Origin: Oscillatoriales cyanobacterium PMM_0008
GTDB lineage: Bacteria > Cyanobacteriota > Cyanobacteriia > Cyanobacteriales > Aerosakkonemataceae
Length of the DNA: 45,140 nt
Direction of reading: 5' to 3'
Assembly (NCBI GenBank): GCA_949128025.1
Contig: CASBRD010000133.1
Coordinates: 1 to 45,140 of the forward strand
Shown piece by piece: positions 16,119 to 23,077 of this stretch (position 1 is the first letter of the stretch; every line of letters starts with the position of its first letter). The notes below the pieces were generated by a model. The model saw only the letters and a program-made list of their open reading frames with translations, made no database searches and was not told the DNA's origin. Made by a program: the position numbers and the translations under genes.

Positions 16119-16153
16119 ATCATACACCCAGTTGGAAACCGCTATTTCCAACT
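16119..16153 (-). promoter_or_regulatory. Divergent csx3/WYL promoter region with perfect inverted repeat (operator candidate)
   Basis: Only 96 bp separate the csx3 start (16090) from the WYL regulator start (16187). A perfect inverted repeat, AGTTGGAAA-N6-TTTCCAACT (16130-16153), lies in this gap. Next to it on the minus strand is TATGAT (16119-16124), a candidate -10 box for the csx operon. A dyad at this spot next to a divergently transcribed regulator is a natural operator for it, and would also allow autoregulation. Regulator binding is inferred; the dyad itself is plain in the sequence. Confidence 0.6.
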
Positions 16154-16186
16154 AAAATTAAACTCAAATTAAGTTTTCCCATTGCG

Positions 16187-17566
16187 ATGATGTCTGCTCC
16201 CCTGTTTCGCGATCGGCCCCACATCCCCCTACTGCAATGGCTGGCGCGGGGTTCCCTCAAGCAAAACCTACTGCGTGCCATTCGGCTATGGGTATGGCTT
16301 TCTACCCTCTACGGCGACGCACAAGATAGCGAACCCTTTACATACAGCAATTGGCGGGATGCTTTTTTTACTCCCAGCCATCCTAAAGGTGAAGAAATAC
16401 CCAATTTGCATGACCCTAATTGCCGTTGTGCTAAAACGGTAGCAGACTGGCTATTTGATACTCAAACTGGTGTTTCCGAACCAGAGTGGCGACAAGCACT
16501 CTTGTGTCACGACAATATTGGCGAAAAAAGTTTAAACAGCTTGTTAAAGCGGCGGTTGTTTGGCGTCACCAGACGATCGCTTCAAGGTGATTTGGAAACT
16601 TTAGCCGAACTTGGTTGGCTGGAATATCGAGAACAACGCTATTACCGCGTCTCTCAGTTTCCTCAGTATCCGATCGAAAACGATCGCGAGTCAGAACCCA
16701 TTAAAACCAGTCAATATTCCTTTAATTTCCTGCATCCAGAACTGGCAAATATTGCCCAAAATCACTCGCGAGAAGTTAGAGGGGTACACAGGTTTTTCCT
16801 ACACCTAGATTATGTGATTCCCAAAAGTACGATCGATTTAGTTGATGATTGGCAATATCGATTAAGAGAACTGTGGGAACAAAACCCGGTTCCGCCAGTC
16901 AAATTAACTTATCAAAGTGCCAGAGTAAGAGAAAGGGTTGAATGTATTGTTTATCCCGTTAGTATCTACTATGTACAACGAGCGGTATATCTCTGTGCGT
17001 TCGGTGAAACTCCGACTCAAAAAGGAGAGTGGTACAACTATCGCTTAGACCGCATTAAACGGATGCAGCCTTTGCAGTGGGAGAATCTTAATTTGCCTCG
17101 CTGTTTGCGTCAATCCTATCCCAAACAGTTACCCCAACCAGAGGAAATTGAAGAGAAAATGGCCGCAGCTTGGGGATTTGATTTTTACCTCGAACCTAAG
17201 TGGATGCTATTGCGATTCGATCGCTCTTTCGATCGTCGCTACATTCGAGAGACTTTTCGCCACGAAACATTTCAAGCCATCAGCTATCAGCAAGCTGTCC
17301 GCTTAATACAGCAACAAACTCCCAACCCAAACCAGCAGCAGAGTTTATTAAAAGCGATTGGTTCTCGCTGTCGTGAAGATGCTTATTACAGGGCATACTA
17401 TCGCGATGGCGATACGAATGTGGAATTACGCTTGCGGTCTTGGCGACCTAAAGGTGAAGTGCTTTTACCTTGGGAGTTACGCCATAAAATAGCGCGGGAA
17501 GTAGCAGCAGAAGCACAATTGTATTTACAGGAATTTAATGAGGATGAAAATACCAATTCTGACTAA
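16187..17566 (+). CDS. WYL-domain CRISPR-associated transcriptional regulator
   Basis: A 459-aa protein divergent from the type III operon. The N-terminal part (residues ~1-160) contains helices that end in SLQGDLETLAELGWLEYREQRYYRV, a winged-helix DNA-binding unit. The middle has a WYL-type domain: VKLTYQSARVRERVECIVYPVSIYYVQRAVYLCAF, then YNYRLDRIKRMQPL. The C-terminal part (~330-450) is a further WYL-associated region. I recognise the type as the large WYL proteins linked to cyanobacterial CRISPR loci (TIGR03985-like). WYL regulators in Synechocystis repress CRISPR transcription. It probably binds the dyad at 16130-16153. ATG codons at 16187 and 16190 are equivalent choices. Confidence 0.8.
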   Translation: MMSAPLFRDRPHIPLLQWLARGSLKQNLLRAIRLWVWLSTLYGDAQDSEPFTYSNWRDAFFTPSHPKGEEIPNLHDPNCRCAKTVADWLFDTQTGVSEPEWRQALLCHDNIGEKSLNSLLKRRLFGVTRRSLQGDLETLAELGWLEYREQRYYRVSQFPQYPIENDRESEPIKTSQYSFNFLHPELANIAQNHSREVRGVHRFFLHLDYVIPKSTIDLVDDWQYRLRELWEQNPVPPVKLTYQSARVRERVECIVYPVSIYYVQRAVYLCAFGETPTQKGEWYNYRLDRIKRMQPLQWENLNLPRCLRQSYPKQLPQPEEIEEKMAAAWGFDFYLEPKWMLLRFDRSFDRRYIRETFRHETFQAISYQQAVRLIQQQTPNPNQQQSLLKAIGSRCREDAYYRAYYRDGDTNVELRLRSWRPKGEVLLPWELRHKIAREVAAEAQLYLQEFNEDENTNSD

Positions 17567-17709
17567 AAAATTTGCAGATGCTTTAGTTTATGCCACGAAC
17601 TTGCACGCCGACCAAATTCGCAAAGTTGATGGCACTCCTTGATAGCGCTATAGAACGCCAAGAAGAAGAGGGAGAGAATAAGGGGGTAATTGTTGCAGAT
17701 TCCGTATGA
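17544..17709 (+). pseudogene. Remnant of an HD-domain phosphohydrolase
   Basis: An ATG at 17544, overlapping the 3' end of the WYL gene, opens a 32-codon frame: MKIPILTKKFADALVYATNL, then HADQIRKVDGTP and TGA. This is the N-terminal start of the HD-type guanosine-polyphosphate-hydrolase-like family (KF-DAL-YA--LH--Q-RK--GTPY). After a one-base shift, SAIERQEEEGENKG leads to a stop at 17709 and may be the C-terminal end of the same gene. The catalytic HD pair is gone. It is best explained as an internal deletion leaving both ends; the N-terminal match is good, the C-terminal part speculative. Confidence 0.6.
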
Positions 17710-17762
17710 GGTACTTTCCGGGTGTGATAGGCTAGCTGCGAAGAGGAGTGTCAGAGGTATCA

Positions 17763-18818
17763 ATGGTGAATAAGATGCAAGTGGGGCTGCTGTTTGGGGG
17801 TCGATCGGGAGAACACGAAGTTTCCATCAGTTCGGCAAGAGCGATCGCAAAAGCGCTTAAATCAGAGCAAAATGCCGAAAAATACGAAGTTCTGCCTTTT
17901 TACATTCAAAAAGATGGACTTTGGCAAGGTGGGGAAACAGCACAACAGGTGCTGGATTCAGGTGTTCCCCAGCAATTTGCCAGCGACGGAAATCTTTGGG
18001 AGTTTCCCACCCAGGCGGCGGAAGTAGAGGTCTGGTTCCCAATTTTACACGGGCCAAATGGTGAAGATGGTACGATTCAGGGTTTGCTGAGTTTGATGCA
18101 AGTTCCCTTTGTCGGTTCTGGGGTATTGGGTTCTGCTGTGGGTATGGATAAGATTGCTATGAAAACAGCTTTTGCCTCCGCTGGATTGGCGCAGGTAAAA
18201 TATATGGCAATTAACAGATCTCAGGTTTGGTCTAACTCTTGTGTTTTCCCGAAACTATGCGATGAAATTGAAGCAAAGTTGGGTTATCCGTGTTTTGTGA
18301 AGCCTGCGAATTTGGGTTCTTCGGTGGGTATTGCCAAGGTGCGATCGCGCAGTGAACTGGAAACAGCGCTAGATAATGCAGCTAGTTACGATCGGCGTTT
18401 GATTGTAGAAGCAGGAGTTCAAGCGCGGGAAGTGGAATGCGCCGTTTTGGGTAACGATAATCCACAGGCTTCTGTAGTTGGAGAAATTACTTATAGTAGT
18501 GATTTTTATGACTATGAAACTAAATACACTGAAGGCAAAGCAGATTTGTTCATTCCCGCAAACATACCGCCAAATGTCGCTGCTCAGATTCAGGAGATGG
18601 CGATCGAAGCTTTTGTCGCTGTTGATGCTGCCGGATTGGGACGAGTGGATTTCTTCTACGTAGAAGCGACAGGCGAAGTCTTGATTAACGAAATTAATAC
18701 CTTACCAGGTTTCACGTCCACGAGTATGTATCCTCAACTATGGGCGCATAGCGGTATTTCTTTCCCCGAATTAACGGATAAGTTAATTCAAGCAGCGTTA
18801 GAACGGCATAAGTCTTGA
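17763..18818 (+). CDS. ddl: D-alanine--D-alanine ligase
   Basis: A 351-aa ATP-grasp ligase that joins two D-alanines for peptidoglycan synthesis in the cytosol. The N-terminus [19 protein letters not shown] is diagnostic, as are [40 protein letters not shown] and the metal-binding end [20 protein letters not shown] chose the ATG at 17763, which has AGAGG six bases upstream; a GTG at 17748 would add five residues. In many cyanobacteria a ddl gene is followed by a membrane protein of the division apparatus; here the next gene is a two-TM protein of unknown role. Complete in length. Confidence 0.95.
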   Translation: MVNKMQVGLLFGGRSGEHEVSISSARAIAKALKSEQNAEKYEVLPFYIQKDGLWQGGETAQQVLDSGVPQQFASDGNLWEFPTQAAEVEVWFPILHGPNGEDGTIQGLLSLMQVPFVGSGVLGSAVGMDKIAMKTAFASAGLAQVKYMAINRSQVWSNSCVFPKLCDEIEAKLGYPCFVKPANLGSSVGIAKVRSRSELETALDNAASYDRRLIVEAGVQAREVECAVLGNDNPQASVVGEITYSSDFYDYETKYTEGKADLFIPANIPPNVAAQIQEMAIEAFVAVDAAGLGRVDFFYVEATGEVLINEINTLPGFTSTSMYPQLWAHSGISFPELTDKLIQAALERHKS

Positions 18819-18987
18819 AAAAACGCAGGATTTAGACATTTTAGGTGAAATCAAGATATAGGGAAAAACGATCGAAATTTAACCTATGGTCTATGCCCGG
18901 TGTTATACGTCCCAAAATGGTTGCCTACCTTTTGCACGAGCGCATACAATCGTTGTGAGGATAAGGTGTAGGTATTAAAAAGTGGGT

Positions 18988-19731
18988 ATGGCAAAAAACC
19001 AACTTGCACAGCAGCAAACACCCCCGTTAAGAACCGCAACGCTTCGGCAGCGTGGTGCTAAACCGGCACGAGTGGCAGAGGAATCATCGCAGCCCAGGAC
19101 AGGGAATCTCGATCGGCAAGGGAAAAAAACTACGCCACCGACTCGCGTTAATCCACTGCTGCAACTGATTCAGAAACGTCCCCTACTGGTATGGAGTGCC
19201 CTGTTGGCAACAATTCTATTGGCAGGTAGCGTTGCCATGCTCGGTCTGACTAACCCTGGGAATGTAAAAAAAGGAGAAGGATCGGAAGCTGATGCTTCGG
19301 TGGTTACTCAGAAAACAGTGCTAGAGGAGCGAAGTCAGAACAATCCTCCCGCGTGGTTGTTTGGTGCGATCGCATTAGGTTGTGCTACAGGCTCCTGGGT
19401 AATCTTAAAACAGCTAAAAGGCTCTCATAGGCGTCGCAAGCTTCGTAGGCCACTCAAACCGCGTTCTACCCCCCAACGCTCAGTGGATCGGCAACAGCAA
19501 AAGAAGGCTTCTTCACCCCGTCGAGCCGTTCCTGCTGTCAAGACGCCCCAGCGATCGGCTCCCTCAAGATTGGCTGTGGCAGATTCGGCGCAAGGCGGTG
19601 TAGCCGCCGTTAGACAGAGCCAGCCCCCATTGTCAGACAGATCTAGGGAAAGAGGGAAGAAGGCCAAATTGGCAGAAAGTATGGATTTGCGAAAACGTCA
19701 GCCTCTGTCTTCACTGTTGCGAAAACCGTAA
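18988..19731 (+). CDS. Basic, proline-rich protein with two membrane segments
   Basis: A 247-aa protein I do not recognise. Hydrophobic segments lie at about residues 68-88 (VWSALLATILLAGSVAML) and 122-142 (AWLFGAIALGCATGSWVIL). They are flanked by long stretches rich in Arg, Pro, Ser and Gln, so both ends are probably cytoplasmic and disordered. The C-terminal ~100 residues are strongly basic. It starts 169 bp after ddl on the same strand, so a cell-envelope role is possible, but only the context suggests it. ATG at 18988 is used; a GTG two codons earlier is possible. Codon use is like its neighbours. Confidence 0.65.
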   Translation: MAKNQLAQQQTPPLRTATLRQRGAKPARVAEESSQPRTGNLDRQGKKTTPPTRVNPLLQLIQKRPLLVWSALLATILLAGSVAMLGLTNPGNVKKGEGSEADASVVTQKTVLEERSQNNPPAWLFGAIALGCATGSWVILKQLKGSHRRRKLRRPLKPRSTPQRSVDRQQQKKASSPRRAVPAVKTPQRSAPSRLAVADSAQGGVAAVRQSQPPLSDRSRERGKKAKLAESMDLRKRQPLSSLLRKP

Positions 19732-19808
19732 TTAAATTTCAGATTTGAGATTTTAGAGGGCAAATTGAATAAATTTACCCTCTGCAATTTAAAATCTACA
19801 ATTCCCTA

Positions 19809-21971
19809 TTACGGCTTTTGTTGAAGTAGCGATCGCCAGTCTTTAATTGCCTGTTCTGTCCACAGCCAATTTGCCTTGAGCGTTGAGGGCTGAAAATGAG
19901 GTGCGTCATCGCGAATCACCTTTTGGCGTAGCTCGATCGCTGCGTTCATCAGACGCGATCGCTTATCGGCTGGTTGATCGAGAGCCGATCGCTTCAACAC
20001 TAATGCCAATCCCGCATATGCTGTTAGGGCATCTCGACTGGCGACTGAATCGATCGGTATTGGTGTAAAGTTTCCAGCCGTTTCTCTGCTGGCAAGTTCT
20101 GTTTTGGCAGCTTGTTGTTCTTGCGTTAAATATAGAGCCTCAAACCAAGCCTGGTTAGCGCGAGTTAAATTACCTTTAGCGTAGTAAGCAAAGCCGAGAG
20201 CGTTGTAGTAAAGCGGCGATTTTAACGATCCCGCAGCAGTCTCCCAGTAACGTCGCGCATCATCCACGGTGTAACTTTTGTCTCCAGCCTGAACCGATTG
20301 CCAAGCCAAACGTCCGTAGAGAAAGTTAATGCCTGGATTATCCCTTTGCTGCTTTGGTACGGCTGCTAAGGCAGCTTTTGCTTGTTTGAATGTACCCCTA
20401 TCCAGGAGTACTTCGACAGTCTGTTCCCCAGCCGCTAAGTTACCTTGCTGGAAATGTTTAATTGCGATCGCCGTAACGGTTGAAGTGCTGGCTTTTTTAA
20501 GAGCGACGGATGGAGTTTTTGCTAGAGATTGGGCTTTTTTAAGAGCGATGGATGAGGCTTTTGGTAGAGATCGGGGTGCTGGTGTTGTCGAAGGTGCCTC
20601 ATGTAACAAATTTGTCGATCGCAAACCTACTTGAAAGGATCGATTTCGGAAAAACCACAAACTCAAAGAAGTCAAAAGTAAAAAAGTCAAAGGCCAAACC
20701 AGCAAAGTTTTGTTTTGTAGGGGCGAGACATTGGCTTTGAAGCGATCGCCTCCCCTTACTTTATCCCAGATTTGGACTAAATTTCCTAATTTTATAGGCG
20801 ACTCGATCGCCTTGATTTTTTCTTGGCGATCGCGATTTGTTGAAATCTCTGTTTCCTCAACTGGGATAGGTTGTTTGGTATCCGTATCCGCAGCAGAATC
20901 AAGACGTTGAGTGATGGGGATAGATGTCAACTGGTTATCTGTTGACTCAGCCTCCAGCCTCAAGGTTACATCCGTTAAAGTATTTTTGGACGACTCCTGG
21001 GTAGGATTGGGTTTGGAAGGTTGACCGAGAAGACCGGAAATAAAGGCTAAATCTTCTTCATAATCCGGGTTATCCATATCTCCATCTTCCAATGCCTTCG
21101 GGTTCTGGGCATCGGACTCCTCAAGTTCGTCGAACTCCGCAGCTTGTTGTGTAGACATCAAATATCCATCAAATTCCGGGTGAAGATAGAGGATAGGTAA
21201 AGCCCAGTAAAAGCGATCGAAACCATATATCAAAATTAACTCTTGCCGCGCCGAAGTCAAGCTCACATCGACGGGATCGCCTTGACGGATGTTTTCGTAA
21301 AACCGATCGGTAAAGGTAGAAACCACCTCATCGGGGATATACTGAGGAATTGCCAGCACGCTGGAAATACCTGCCTTGACTAGGGTATCTGCCTGATTTT
21401 CCTCATCGGCGTTATCCCAAGACATCGCCCTCAAAATTTTCAGTTGTTCTTGATGGTGTCCCTTTAACTCTGACTGAGTGCGATCGTGAAAAGTCGTCGA
21501 TTTGCCGACGCAACGAGAGAAAGCCACATCAGTACTAATGGCAATAAAGCAATCTGGTGAAACCGTATCCAGGTTTTCCAAATCGCCACTATAAAGCAGT
21601 TCCCAAGGAAGACGCGCCAAACGATTCTCTTTGAGTTCCAATCGCAGACGCAATAACTCTCGCCGCGATCGGGCCATTTTTCGAGCCGTCAACCAGCTAT
21701 TGAGCAGAGTGCCTTGAAACAGCCCCCTGTACAGTTGCTGACCCAGCCCTACTGGGGACTGGGAGGAGGACGGTATGCCATTGTGCCCCTTTGCTTCGCT
21801 TGCCTCTGCGGGCAAAAAAACCAGCAACTGTGCAGCTTGGCTTAACCAATCTTCGATCGGCCAAACCACCAAATCTTCCGCCAATGGCACTCCTGGCGCT
21901 ACCAGTTCTGTTCGCACCAGATATTTATTTTCTCCGACTGGTGTTACGGATACGTGAAATTCCTGAGTCAC
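19809..21971 (-). CDS. CHAT-derived, membrane-anchored protein with TPR-like C-terminus
   Basis: A 720-aa protein. Residues ~75-290 match the edges of a CHAT (caspase-like) domain: LYRGLFQGTLLNSWLTARKM, LRLELKENRLARLPWELLYSG, and later VKAGISSVLAIPQYIPDE, then VDVSLTSARQELI and FYWALPILYL. The central part that should hold the catalytic His (in a GHG motif) and Cys is missing: about 50 residues without either motif separate the two edges. An acidic linker follows, then one membrane segment at ~418-440 (VWPLTFLLLTSLSLWFF), and a helical repeat region resembling TPRs to the end. It is probably a scaffold and not a protease. A 14-residue tandem duplication lies at ~466-493. Confidence 0.7.
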   Translation of the reverse strand: MTQEFHVSVTPVGENKYLVRTELVAPGVPLAEDLVVWPIEDWLSQAAQLLVFLPAEASEAKGHNGIPSSSQSPVGLGQQLYRGLFQGTLLNSWLTARKMARSRRELLRLRLELKENRLARLPWELLYSGDLENLDTVSPDCFIAISTDVAFSRCVGKSTTFHDRTQSELKGHHQEQLKILRAMSWDNADEENQADTLVKAGISSVLAIPQYIPDEVVSTFTDRFYENIRQGDPVDVSLTSARQELILIYGFDRFYWALPILYLHPEFDGYLMSTQQAAEFDELEESDAQNPKALEDGDMDNPDYEEDLAFISGLLGQPSKPNPTQESSKNTLTDVTLRLEAESTDNQLTSIPITQRLDSAADTDTKQPIPVEETEISTNRDRQEKIKAIESPIKLGNLVQIWDKVRGGDRFKANVSPLQNKTLLVWPLTFLLLTSLSLWFFRNRSFQVGLRSTNLLHEAPSTTPAPRSLPKASSIALKKAQSLAKTPSVALKKASTSTVTAIAIKHFQQGNLAAGEQTVEVLLDRGTFKQAKAALAAVPKQQRDNPGINFLYGRLAWQSVQAGDKSYTVDDARRYWETAAGSLKSPLYYNALGFAYYAKGNLTRANQAWFEALYLTQEQQAAKTELASRETAGNFTPIPIDSVASRDALTAYAGLALVLKRSALDQPADKRSRLMNAAIELRQKVIRDDAPHFQPSTLKANWLWTEQAIKDWRSLLQQKP
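20491..20574 (-). repeat. 42-bp tandem duplication inside the CHAT-derived gene
   Basis: Two adjacent 42-bp units (20491-20532 and 20533-20574) begin GCTTTTTTAAGAGCGA on the plus strand and differ at a few positions. They encode two 14-residue copies around IALKKAQSLAKT and VALKKAS. The frame is kept, so the linker was lengthened by duplication. Confidence 0.85.
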
Positions 21972-22464
21972 AGTTCCCCTTCACTCCCGCTCAACTCCTC
22001 AATCTCGTTGGCTTTAGCAGCCTCCAGAGCGAGTCTTTCGCCCTTATATTTAGTAGATTGATTTAAGTCGCTAAAGTTTCAATTTTTGTTTGTCAGTCCC
22101 GAAGCAGTTACCATTGCCTTTTTTTTTATTTATCCCGATCCCAACGCTTAGCGATCGGACAAAGAGATGGTAGATGCACCCTGATAAGACAACTTCCCCT
22201 GGCCCTCAAGGTCGGGGGTTTTTCTTTTCAAAGGTGATTTCCTGCGGTAAAATTATATGATAATTTTTTTGATGGATATTCTAGGTAAATTTTTTTCCGA
22301 TCGGTTTCCACACGAACGACTAAGCTTAAATTATCTTTAGACTTCTTGCGAAAGTCCTAAATCTTGGTTTTTAAACCGCAGATGAAAGCAGATAAACGCA
22401 GATAAACACCAATAAAATTTACTTTGGCAAGAGGTCTTTTTTACAAACAAGGAGAATGGGACAG
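21972..22464. other. 493-bp gene-free stretch between divergent genes
   Basis: This region holds the promoters of the CHAT-derived gene (minus) and the thioredoxin-like gene (plus). It contains a poly-T run (22121-22130), a terminator-like hairpin (22196-22228) and a short GCAGATAAACGCAGATAAAC tract near 22390 of a kind repeated at 42169-42207. No protein-coding frame in it looks real. Confidence 0.6.
22196..22228 (+). terminator. Terminator-like hairpin upstream of the thioredoxin-like gene
   Basis: CCCCTGGCC, a short loop, then GGTCGGGG followed by a T-rich run (TTTTTCTTTT) forms an imperfect stem with a U-tract. No gene on the plus strand ends here, so it would terminate an unseen short transcript, or attenuate transcription into the downstream gene. 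Confidence 0.4.
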
Positions 22465-22779
22465 ATGGATAGAGCTGTAATCAAATTTTCTTCAGAAGAC
22501 TGTGGCATTTGCCATAAGATGTCTTTTTATGACCAAAAAGTAGCCGAAGAACTGGGTTTGCAATTTATCGATGTCAAAATGCAGGATACTGCTACCTACC
22601 GCAAGTATCGCAAGATTCTGTTAACCCAATATCCCGATAAAGGAGAAATGGGATGGCCGACCTACCTAATCTGCGATTCCCCAGAAGGTGAATTTAAGAT
22701 TTTGGGAGAAGTTAAAGGTGGCCATCCCAAAGGAGAGTTCAGAAGTCGGCTGCAAGAAGTTTTGGATGCAGTGATGTAG
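22465..22779 (+). CDS. Thioredoxin-like protein
   Basis: A 104-aa protein of the thioredoxin fold, with the redox pair in EDCGICHKM (C-x2-C) after a first strand VIKFSS, and the cis-proline region as GWPTYLI. The loop between the halves is longer than in classic thioredoxin. It probably acts as a cytosolic disulfide reductase of unknown partner. The ATG at 22465 is preferred because GGAG (22451-22454) is ten bases upstream; the ATG at 22456 is too close to it. The stop codon TAG is supplied by the first bases of the dispersed repeat at 22776-22848, so the C-terminus may have been trimmed or extended by that repeat. Confidence 0.8.
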   Translation: MDRAVIKFSSEDCGICHKMSFYDQKVAEELGLQFIDVKMQDTATYRKYRKILLTQYPDKGEMGWPTYLICDSPEGEFKILGEVKGGHPKGEFRSRLQEVLDAVM

Positions 22780-22848
22780 GGGCAAAGCATTCCGTAATAG
22801 ATCTTTGGCTTGAACCAATAAACTATGCCCGGAATGCTTCGCCCTTAC
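22776..22848. repeat. Dispersed inverted repeat, GAAGCATTC family, copy 1
   Basis: The left arm GTAGGGGCAAAGCATTCCG and the right arm CGGAATGCTTCGCCCTTAC form a long stem around a centre AACCAATAAACTATG. Related copies lie at 30666-30737 and 45077 to the window end (same centre AACCAATAAA). It lies between two genes and supplies a stop codon to the left one. Confidence 0.8.
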
Positions 22849-22852
22849 TTAG

Positions 22853-23077
22853 TTAAAGCACCTTAAAGGATTTGACTTCCAGGACTGGGCCAATCATGGC
22901 GAAGGTCATCACATCTTCTCGTACTTCGCCTTTGATTTTGGCTTTCACACCAGATTTGAGGAGTTCGTCGGGTGTACCTTGGTAGAGTTCGTAGGTTTCC
23001 CCCTCCTCCGTGACTATAGCCCAGGTTCCTGGCCCAAATCCTTTGCGTTCGATCGTGCCGGTAACGTTTATACTCAT
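22853..23077 (-). CDS. Small beta-rich protein overlapping the subtilase gene
   Basis: A 74-aa protein (MSINVTGTIERKGFGPGTW...) of alternating strands, with a pattern GTWAIVTEEGETYELY and VKAKIKGEVREDVMT. It resembles small OB/SH3-like barrels found in cyanobacteria. The ATG at 23077 shares an ATGA overlap with the stop of the subtilase gene, so the two are translated together. An earlier in-frame ATG at 23125 would overlap the protease by 52 nt and is less likely. Its function is unknown; it could be a partner or inhibitor of the protease, but only linkage suggests this. Confidence 0.7.
   Translation of the reverse strand: MSINVTGTIERKGFGPGTWAIVTEEGETYELYQGTPDELLKSGVKAKIKGEVREDVMTFAMIGPVLEVKSFKVL

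Noticed and set aside
16130-16153. A stray CRISPR repeat in the csx3 upstream region
   Set aside because: It is a single 24-bp dyad with no second copy or typical repeat end; an operator fits better.
22196-22228. A known cyanobacterial small RNA such as Yfr1 or 6S RNA
   Set aside because: No conserved sequence of those RNAs could be recognised; only a terminator-like stem is supported.
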